Shown here: positions 56,225-64,000 of the stretch, in pieces
Position numbering within the stretch: the first letter of the stretch is position 1
Layout: each line of letters begins with the position of its first letter
Origin: Macrostomum hystrix
Lineage: Eukaryota > Platyhelminthes > Macrostomidae
DNA: 64,000 nucleotides
NCBI GenBank assembly: GCA_950097015.1
Contig: CATNEN010000033.1
Location: 4,805,001-4,869,000 of the forward strand
Direction of reading: 5' to 3'
Translations under genes and position numbers: made by a program
The notes under the pieces: model-generated
What the model saw: the letters and a program-made list of their open reading frames with translations, nothing else
What the model was told of the DNA's origin: nothing
Databases searched by the model: none

Positions 56225-56481
56225 TGTCGTGTCGTTTAGAGTGACTCTTATGTTTGTTAGTTTAGAGCGAACACGATAATATATTTGTGCATCAGTCACA
56301 TCACTTATATAGAACGCGAGATACAAGTACAACGTGCGATATTATTGAGCGGTGGCCACGTGCCACACAATAGGCATGTACATTAATAGGTCAGTGAAGA
56401 GTTAAAGGACATTGGCGGCACCGTGCCCGCCCACGCTCAGGCTATCAATGCGCCTGGCCGCGATAGACCGACGGCGCCACA
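56225..56481 (-). repeat. 5' LTR of Gypsy 2
   Basis: Same length as the 3' LTR with one visible substitution. Confidence 0.95.
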
Positions 56482-56780
56482 AGCAGAATGGGTCATTCAG
56501 TGAGGGTGAGCAGAATGGGTCATTCAGTGAGGGTGAGCAGAATGGGTCATACAGTGAGGGTGAGCAGAATGGGTCATTCAGTGAGGGTGAGGAGAATGGG
56601 TCATTCAGTGAGGGTGAGGAGAATGGGTCATTCAGTGAGGGTGAGCAGAATGGGTCATTCAGTGAGGGTGAGCAGAATGGGTCATTCAGTGAGGGTGAGC
56701 AGAATGGGTCATTCAGTGAGGGTGAGCAGAATGGGTCATTCAGTGAGGGTGAGCAGAATGGGTCATTCAGTGAAGCAATC
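56482..56780. repeat. Minisatellite, 27-bp unit, right part
   Basis: About 11 copies of a 27-bp unit, AATGGGTCATTCAGTGAGGG plus TGAGCAG, continuing the array at 52056. Confidence 0.95.
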
Positions 56781-57400
56781 AGTTTTTAAGAGGCCTGTGG
56801 TGCTGCAGACAGTACAAATGGGGGATAGATAGCGACTGGACGCAGTGCTCAACTAAAGAAATAATTCCAAGAAATGTTAACGGCGGCCTGCAGTTCGGTC
56901 ATCGTTCTTAGTTGGGATTCCGGTCATGCGGGGGGAAATTTATACGGAAACTAATTGAGCCATCTGAGGCAGAAAGGGCTTGATTTTCTGTCGGCACTGC
57001 CTCATTGCATAAGCAATGAACTAAATCAGGAAACTCATTGATTTTTATTCCACCCTCTGGCTTGCTGGAGAAGCAGCAGCAGCAATGGGATCAGAACTGC
57101 GTTGGGATTATCCGCGGAATGCCGGGTCAAGGAGTGATAAGGATCAGCCGGCTGCTAACAGTTTTATCCCCCTTCCCACGACCATCAATCCCGGAATAGT
57201 CGCGCTTATAAATTCTTTGATTGACAGGCTTTTCTGCAAGAATTCCAGCCAAGAATGACAAACTCGGTGAAGCACGCGACTGTAGCCTCTTTTGTTGTAA
57301 AATACTATTTTGAACTGCTTTTCGACTTTGATATAAAATAAAAAGCCTGTACTTTTAAGAGACTCGGAAAAGGAATCAAACTTTGAATATTTATTCATTT
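56781..57400. other. Intronic sequence, no feature
   Basis: Nothing recognised. Just to the right, at 57405-57466, are four imperfect GGGATTTCGACAATTTA-type units. Confidence 0.45.
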
Positions 57401-57472
57401 CGAACATTTAGGGATTTCGACAATGTAGGGATTTCGAAAATTTGGGGATTTCGACAATTTAGGAACTTCGTT

Positions 57473-57770
57473 AGAGGTTTTAGCCTAGTGGTTAGGGCGT
57501 CGGACTCACGACTTGATGGTCGGGGGTTCGATTCCCGACTCCACAGAAACAATTTGCGTCCTTTAGCAAGACACTTAACTCTGCATTGCTTCAGTTCACC
57601 CAGCTGTTAAATGGGTACCAGCATCAGCTGGGATAATCGAAGTTGGGTGTGGCGTCCCCCAGTCCATGGACTGAACAGCTGTACGCAGCCTTCAGATGCG
57701 CCGCGCATTAGTTGCGGCTGTGTTGTCGTCTGCACATCTAACCCAATCGGGGCAGGTGCAATAAAAAAGG
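57473..57770 (+). mobile_element. tRNA-derived SINE
   Basis: A tRNA-like head has an A box (TAGCCTAGTGG near 57481) and a perfect B box (GGTTCGATTCC, 57525-57535). The body has the CTTTAGCAAGACACTTAAC and AAATGGGTACC blocks seen in several invertebrate SINEs. The tail ends GCAGGTGCAATAAAAAAGG. Flanks AGGAACTTCGTTAG and AGGGACTTCCTTGG may be a decayed target duplication. It sits about 35 bp from the 5' splice site of the protocadherin's large intron, in the opposite orientation. A second, degenerate copy is at 19111-19322. Confidence 0.85.
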
Positions 57771-57811
57771 GACTTCCTTGGTTATAGGATTTCAACCAAG
57801 GCGCTACTCAC

Positions 57812-60800
57812 GTGTCGCATCGGCAGCAGAAAGTCTCGTCCGTTGCCCCCGCCGCTTCCACCGGGTGAAGCCGCCTGCAGCATCCCCAGCCGAGTGCTGA
57901 TTTCACCGCCGCAGCCGACGCCGCCGCCGACACCGGCATCCGATGAGCCAAGCGATCGCGATGCTGGTGGCGACTCCCCGGCAGCTGCCGATGCCAGCTT
58001 GATGGCCGCTGAAGCGTCTTCCGCGCTGCCGTTGACTCCGCGTCCGTGGCCGATGCCGCTGCCGCCGCCCAGCAGACGCCGGCGGGTGTGCCAGATGGAG
58101 GCCACAAGTACGCAGGAGAGCACGAAGGTCACGGAGCAGATGACGATGATGAGCAGGAAGTTGAGCTCGCTGGCCGACAGACCGGCTGGCAGCGAGGCGC
58201 TTGGCTTGCGGGCACCCGGCGGCTGCGAGTCGTCAACGATGATGACCAGCGGCGCCACCGACGGGGCTTCGCGCGGCGGGTCGCCTCGGTCGCGCACATT
58301 CAGGCGAAGCTGGAATCGACGGCCGAAGTCGGCAGATGTCAGCCGGCGACGACCGACGGCTAGCAGCACCTCGCCGCTAGTGGAGTTGATGTCGAAGTAG
58401 CCGTCGCCGCCGGCCGCATCGGCTAGAAGAAACTCCAGAGCCCCGTTGCGGCCGGCGTCGGGGTCCGTGGCGACGATGCGGCAAACGCTGCTTCCGGGCG
58501 GTGCCAGGTAAGAAACAGCGGCACTCCCGTTGCTGCTGCTCGGCCAGGTGACCGTCGGCGAGTTGTCGTTGACATCCTGGACGTAGATTGTGATGTCGGC
58601 GGTGGCGCTGAGCCGGCGAGGCTGTCCGTGGTCGAAGGCCAAAACACGCAGGAAGTAGCGGTCCTGCCGCTCTCGGTCCAGAGGCTTCCGAACCCGGACG
58701 TTGCCGTACTGCTCGATGTCGAAGGTGGCTTCCGCTGCGATGTTCCCTGAGTCATGCGGCGCCGGGGCAAAGGCTACCCGGCCAGCCTCGCCATTGTCGG
58801 CGTCCGTAGCAACGACCTGGCCGACCAGCGAGCCCGGCGGCGCCGACTCGGACACTTGGAGATGCAGCCTCGAAGCGTTGAACACTGGGGGACAGTCGTT
58901 GACGTCGGTAAGACGGATTTGTACCCGGGTCTCGGCGGATCGCTGCGGCGTGCCGTGGTCCTTTGCCACGACGCGGAAACTATGCTCAGCTTTGGTCTCT
59001 CGGTCCAAGATTATCTTGGACACGAGGGTGCCGTTGTCAAGGACGCGAAAGACCGCGGCTGCCTCGACCGGCTCGACGGCGTAGCTGATCAGGCCGTTGT
59101 CTCCGGCATCGGGGTCAACGGCCTGCAGATCCAGCAGCAGCTGGCCTGGCGGCCCGTTCTCGTCAATGCTGATTTCATTTAGTTCGCGACGGAATACCGG
59201 CGCGTGGTCGTTGATGTCCCGAATAGTGACGTTGAAGTGAGCGTCCGTTGTCTGCAATATCGTGGGCATCTGGGATCTTGGATCTGGGATCTTGGATCTG
59301 GGATCTTGGATCTGGGATCTTGGATCTGGGATCTTGGATCTGGGATCTTGGATCTGGGATCTTGGATCTGGGATCTTGGATCTGGGATCTTGGATCTGGG
59401 ATCTTGGATCTGGGATCTTGGATCTGGGATCTTGGATCTGGGATCTTGGATCTGGGATCTTGGATCTGGGATCTTGGATCTGGGATCTTGGATCTGGGAT
59501 CTTGGATCTGGGATCTTGGATCTGGGATCTTGGATCTGGGATCTTGGATCTGGGATCTTGGATCTGGGATCTTGGATCTGGGATCTTGGATCTGGGATCT
59601 TGGATCTGGGATCTTGGATCTGGGATCTTGGATCTGGGATCTTGGATCTGGGATCTTGGATCTGGGATCTTGGATCTGGGATCTTGGATCTGGGATCTTG
59701 GATCTGGGATCTTGGATCTGGGATCTTGGATCTGGGATCTTGGATCTGGGATCTTGGATCTGGGATCTTGGATCTGGGATCTTGGATCTGGGATCTTGGA
59801 TCTGGGATCTTGGATCTGGGATCTTGGATCTGGGATCTTGGATCTGGGATCTTGGATCTAGGATCTTGGATCTAACTATTAACTTACCCTCGGTGGCGTT
59901 CCGTTGTCCCGACATCGAACTCTCCAGAGCAGTCGCGGAGCCACCTCCCTATCGAAAACTGCCGCAGTCAGCATCTGGTATGTGACGGAGCCTCCAGTAC
60001 CTCCGCTGCCGCTGTTACCACCTGCTCCTCCGCCAGCCGCTCCCGCCGACCAGTCAGCAAGCCGGAGTCCGTTCGACAGCGACTCGCACGTGACTCGGCC
60101 GGCCTGGCCTGAGTCCCTATCCTCGGCGACCACCATCCCGGCAGGTTGGCCTGGCGCTGCCTCCTCAACCGCCTCAATAGCCCAGGCCAGTCCGAAGCCT
60201 TTCACAGTCACGGCCGGTGCGTTGTCGTTGGCGTCCAGAACCGTCACCGTCATGCGGCAGACGCTGCTCCTCGGCGGGCTGCCGAGGTCCGCCACCTCCA
60301 GCTCCAGGCTGGCGGTGGTGTAGGCTTCGAAGTCGAGCCGCCGGTCCAGGCTCAGCGTGCCCTCGATCGGATCGATGCGGAACGTGGCTGCCAGGGCGGC
60401 CTTCGCCGCGGCCGGCATCGGCGAGACGCAGGCCGAGGACTCGCAGGCGCCGGTTGCGCTGCGGAGACGCCAGCGAAGTTCAGCGTTGAGGCCGACGTCG
60501 GCGTCCCGGCCAACCAGGGTGGCCAGCGCCGTGCCAGCTGGCCAGTCCTCGCTGCGGCTGATGTTCTCGCAGCCACTGACGATGCGCGGAGTTTCGTCGT
60601 TCTCGTCGAGGACGTTCAGCACGACGCTGAGCGTCCCAGTCAGGGCAGGGAGGCCCCCATCAATTGCGCGCAGGACGAAGGCGTAGCGGCTCTGGCGCTC
60701 GCGGTCTAGCTCGCGCAGCAGCCGGACGATCGGCGGTGAGCGGCCCGGCAGCAGCTCGAGGAGGCCCAAGTCAGCGCCAGTGTCCAGCTGGTAGGCCCGC

Positions 60801-61336
60801 ACCGACAGCCCTGGCGAGTCGGGGTCCTTTGCTGCGGGCAGCTCGAATGTTGAATCGACCGGTTTGGCCTCCGAGATGTTCAACGAATAGAAGCCATTGG
60901 AGCCGACAACATCGGCGAAGCTCGGCGCATTGTCATTGATGTCCACGACGGTGACCCGAACGAGGAACAGCTGCGACGGCGACGCCGTGGCCGCTTGGAG
61001 GCGCAGGACGCAGTCGGCGAGACCGGGACAGGCCGCCTCCCGGTCCAGCGGCATCGCCTGCAGCAGGTCGCCACCGTCGGCAACTTCAAAGAGATTCGGG
61101 GACAGCGGCTCCGGCGGCGAGCTCATGACAGTGAAGCGGAGCCCGGACCGCACGGTGAAGTTCCAGTCCAGGCTGCTGTCCAGCACCAGGTTGCCAAGGC
61201 GACGCGGCGGCGCCTCGCCCTCGGCCAGGGAGTAGCTGAGTGAGACGGAGCCCGGCTGTTGCTGCGAGGGGCGGATTTGCAGCAGCAGCAGCAGCACAAC
61301 GGAGAGGCGCGGCAGAAGCGCCAGTTCAGGGAGCAT
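57812..61336 (-). CDS. Protocadherin-like cadherin, ectodomain and membrane exons
   Basis: Two exons join in phase 0: 61336-59888 (483 codons) and 59251-57812 (480 codons). The start MLPELALLPRLSVVLLLLL is a signal peptide; an earlier in-frame Met at 61426 lacks this context. Seven cadherin repeats follow, marked by calcium-binding DINDNAP, DENDETP, DANDNAP, DINDHAP, DVNDCPP and DVNDNSP linkers and LDRE motifs. A membrane helix, FLLIIVICSVTFVLSCVLVA, precedes a Ser/Gly/Ala-rich cytoplasmic tail that ends at a CAC|GTGAGT donor, so more exons must follow (best candidates 45300-45471 and 41302-41531; total then 1096 residues). Calcium-dependent cell-cell adhesion at the plasma membrane. Seven repeats match delta-1 type protocadherins, but orthology is not shown. 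Intron 1 (59252-59887) is a 14-bp array. Confidence 0.92.
59262..59875. repeat. Minisatellite in protocadherin intron 1, 14-bp unit
   Basis: About 43 almost perfect copies of GGATCTGGGATCTT. Only the right-most units differ (ATCTAGG, ATCTAAC). It fills the 636-bp intron, leaving 10-15 bp at each splice site. Confidence 0.97.
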
Positions 61337-62385
61337 TGCTGAAGATCTGCAATTGTCCGAAATACGGGATGTCTCAAGCTCACTGTGTTTGGTCAGGTAA
61401 AAATAACAGCGAAATGAAAGCTGCACTTATCGACCATCTGAACATGAATATGAGCTCCCAGCTGAGTAGCACAAGAGTTCACAGAGACCAGTGAATACCT
61501 TGCGTGTTCTCTTCGGGGAAAATTAAAATTGGACGCAAAAAAAACTGATCGAGGTCAGCGACCCGGCCTCTTCAAATCCCTCACGCGATCATCCTGGGCT
61601 GCCGCAGGCTGACCTCACTTATCCCAACCCACTCCCCACTGGCTACGCTTCCGGCTGGCGAGATGAGCTCCATCTATTAATTAGCTTGGGCCTCTGATCC
61701 CTCTCCGATATCCACAGCCACAGCTCAGCCATCCGAGGATCGATTCCTCAGCGGCCTCCGAGTCCGCCGACTTGCACTGGCTGTCTAGTCAGGAATTGTC
61801 AGGAATGAAGGAACACTCAATCATGAACCTGTTGTCGCTTTGTTAAGAATTCACCGCGCTAAGACAAACTTTGCTGGATTTTTCCTTATAAAATATGCTA
61901 ATGAAATAAGAATGGTTAGCCACAGTTAAACATAATGCAAACACGCACACACACCTGACACAGCATTAATTATGCAGTTTGATTGGCCGTTATTTTATTC
62001 TTAGAATGCAGCCATCGTCTCCGCTCCTGCTTCAGTGGCAGCTTCTCAACCACCACCTGTCTGCGCGCAACCCCTGCCACCCTTCGCCACTATGGCAGCA
62101 CCTTGCGGCTGGTTCCCACAACTGGCTTGAGTACTGCAGGCTGAGCACTGCCTAGCGGCAATTTACCATGCAGGACTGCTGGGTGCCACAGACTTTTTTA
62201 CTGATAGGCGGAGATTTTGGCTCCAGGAAAATTTGTTTTTTGCCTGCGACTTTTTTTGAGCTGAAACTGCTCCAGTGGCTGACTTTGTTGGAGCTCTCAA
62301 CGGCGCCTGATGAGCCCCTCTTGGAATTAACCTGCAAACCATTCTTCTCCCATTACCTTCTCCAGCACCCATCACACAGGACACA
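61337..62385. other. Upstream region of the protocadherin gene
   Basis: On the minus strand an ATTGCAG acceptor-like sequence lies about 12 nt before the ATG at 61336, so the 5' leader may be spliced on. No other gene recognised. Confidence 0.4.
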
Positions 62386-63545
62386 AGACACAGTACAGTG
62401 TTCAATGGACACAGGACACAAGACACAAGACACATGACAGTGTTCAATGAACACAGGACACAGGACGCAAGACACAGGACAGTCGTCAATGGACACAGGA
62501 CACAGGACACAAGACACAAGACACATGACAGTGATCAATGGACACTGGACACAGGACGCAAGACACAGGACAGTGGTCAATGGACACTGGACACAGGACA
62601 CAGGACACAGGACACAGGACAGTGGTCAATGGACACAGGACACAGGACTCTGGACACAGGACTTTGGTCAATGGACACTGGACACAGGACAGTGGTCAAT
62701 GGACACAGGACACAGGACTCTGGACACAGGACAGTGGTCAATGGACACTGGACACAGGACAGTGGTCAATGGACACAGGACACAGGACTCTGGACACAGG
62801 ACAGTGGTCAATGGACACAGGACACAGGACAGTGGTCAATGGACACTGGACACAGGACAGTGGTCAATGGACACAGGACACAGGACTCTGGACACAGGAC
62901 AGTGGTCAATGGACACAGGACACAGGACAGTGGTCAATGGACACAGGACACAGGACAGTGGTCAATGGACACAGGACACAGGACTCTGGACACAGGACAG
63001 TGGTCAATGGACACAGGACACAGGACTCTGGACACAGGACTTTGGTCAATGGACACAAGACACAGGACTTTGGTCAATGGACACAAGACACAGGACAGTG
63101 GTTAATGGACACAGGACACAGGACAAAGACACAGGACACAGGACACGAGACACAGGACACAGGACTCTGGACACAGGACTCTGGACACAGGACTCTGGAC
63201 ACAGGACTCTGGACACAGGACTCTGGACACAGGACTCTGGACACAGGACTCTGGACACAGGACTCTGGACACAGGACTCTGGACACAGGACTCTGGACAC
63301 AGGACTCTGGACACAGGACACAGGACACAGGACAGTGGTCAATGGACACAGGACACAGGACTCTGGACACAGGACACAGGACTCTGGACACAGGACAGTG
63401 GTCCATGGACACAGGACACAGGACTCTGGACACAGGACAGTGGTCAATGGACACAGGACACAGGACTCTGGACACAGGACAGTGGTCCATGGACACAGGA
63501 CACAGGACTCTGGACACAGGACAGTGGTCCATGGACACAGGACAG
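62386..63545. repeat. Minisatellite, 14-bp base unit with 42-bp higher order
   Basis: Base units GGACACAGGACTCT, GGACACAGGACA and GGACAGTGGTCAAT are arranged as 28-42 bp blocks; 63130-63310 is a pure 14-bp stretch (about 11 copies of TGGACACAGGACTC). All frames are open on both strands and no gene is implied. Confidence 0.96.
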
Positions 63546-64000
63546 CAATCTGAATCTCCCTGTTGTTTCCGATCCAATTCAACTTATTCTTGCTTTTGTT
63601 TTAAGCGTTAGGCGTCCAAGAAGATGTTGAGGCACAGCTGAGGCCTCATCGATTTCGGCTCAAATGAAGCTGCAAATTTCACGATCTGAGCTGGCTGATA
63701 TTCTTGACAATCTCAACTGGACAAATATTTGAATTAGTCAAACAAGTCTGTCATGTGTCTGTGCAGTTTTCTCAGAATCTGCAGCCTCGCACTCTGGTCT
63801 TGTGGGGTCAGGAACCGGGCCGCAGAGACACAATTCTGTGTCATTTTCTGCGGAATCCTCGGAACCGCCGACAAGTGGCGGTGGGGGTTGGGCTGGAAAC
63901 CTGAGCCCCTATCTGCTGACGATGTGTGTCAGGTGAAATTAAATAGACACTTAAGCCTCTTAATCGTGCGTGCCCAGAGGCGCTTGAGAAACAGGCCCGA
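63546..64000. other. Right-edge sequence, no feature
   Basis: Nothing recognised up to the window end. Confidence 0.45.

Larger units (their letters stand above)
52186..56481 (-). mobile_element. Ty3/Gypsy LTR retrotransposon 2 (Mag-like), intact
   Basis: A 4296-bp element on the minus strand with 257-bp LTRs (52186-52442 and 56225-56481) differing by one base that I can see, and a 5-bp target duplication AGCAG (52181-52185, 56482-56486). A GACGGGGAGA polypurine tract directly precedes the 3' LTR. The candidate primer-binding site starts one base after the 5' LTR (TGGCATCGCGAGCAG), inside the first codons of gag; I cannot match it to a tRNA. One uninterrupted gag-pol frame and no envelope gene. 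It looks recent and potentially functional. Confidence 0.96.

Noticed and set aside
59175..59985. Several 200-250-codon frames on both strands
   Set aside because: They cover the 14-bp array in protocadherin intron 1 and exist on both strands at once.
62398..63611. Two 350-codon plus-strand frames
   Set aside because: Array of 14-bp and 42-bp units open in every frame on both strands.

Overview
The window is nuclear DNA of an animal. The genes carry spliceosomal introns with GT...AG ends, the proteins are animal-type (a NOP58 orthologue, a seven-repeat protocadherin, a secreted two-vWA protein, a C2H2 zinc-finger protein), and there are Ty3/Gypsy, LINE, SINE and MITE insertions. Ordinary stop codons are used. 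By adding up the arrays, roughly a quarter of the 64 kb is minisatellite, each array with its own unit (12 to 42 bp). The combination of very short 'clean' introns (about 85-96 bp), array-filled introns and abundant tandem repeats fits a free-living flatworm such as Macrostomum. That is an inference from general character; nothing here proves the species.

Layout. 1-7.8 kb: two minisatellites, a secreted LamG-like gene on the minus strand (3146-4111), a long AT-rich stretch with one complete inverted-repeat MITE (5878-6332) and a hAT-type MITE. 7.87-12.93 kb: NOP58 on the plus strand in four exons; introns 2 and 3 are almost wholly minisatellite. 13.4-15.3 kb: another array and a tRNA-Ile gene with a GAT anticodon. 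15.54-18.41 kb and 36.76-39.80 kb: two direct copies of a ~3 kb non-coding repeat. Between them lie a SINE, a zinc-finger gene (minus), an eight-exon secreted vWA gene (22976-27819, plus) whose introns each carry a different array, a 5.3 kb Gypsy element (28756-34032) sitting inside a 19-bp array, and a small unrecognised gene (34387-34791, minus). 41.3-61.3 kb: on my reading one minus-strand protocadherin gene, with two large ectodomain exons (59888-61336 and 57812-59251) and two phase-compatible cytoplasmic exons far downstream (45300-45471 and 41302-41531). Its introns hold six or more arrays, a 5'-truncated LINE with a 13-bp target duplication, a SINE and a second, intact Gypsy element (52186-56481). 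62.4-63.5 kb: a last array.

The host genes look unrelated in function: snoRNP core (NOP58), extracellular matrix or adhesion (vWA, LamG-like, protocadherin) and DNA binding (zinc finger). What unites the window is structure. Nearly every intron longer than about 290 bp carries a private tandem array, often starting within a few bases of the 5' splice site, and both complete Gypsy copies landed inside arrays. Almost all long open frames over the arrays are artefacts of stop-free repeat units and are not annotated as genes.
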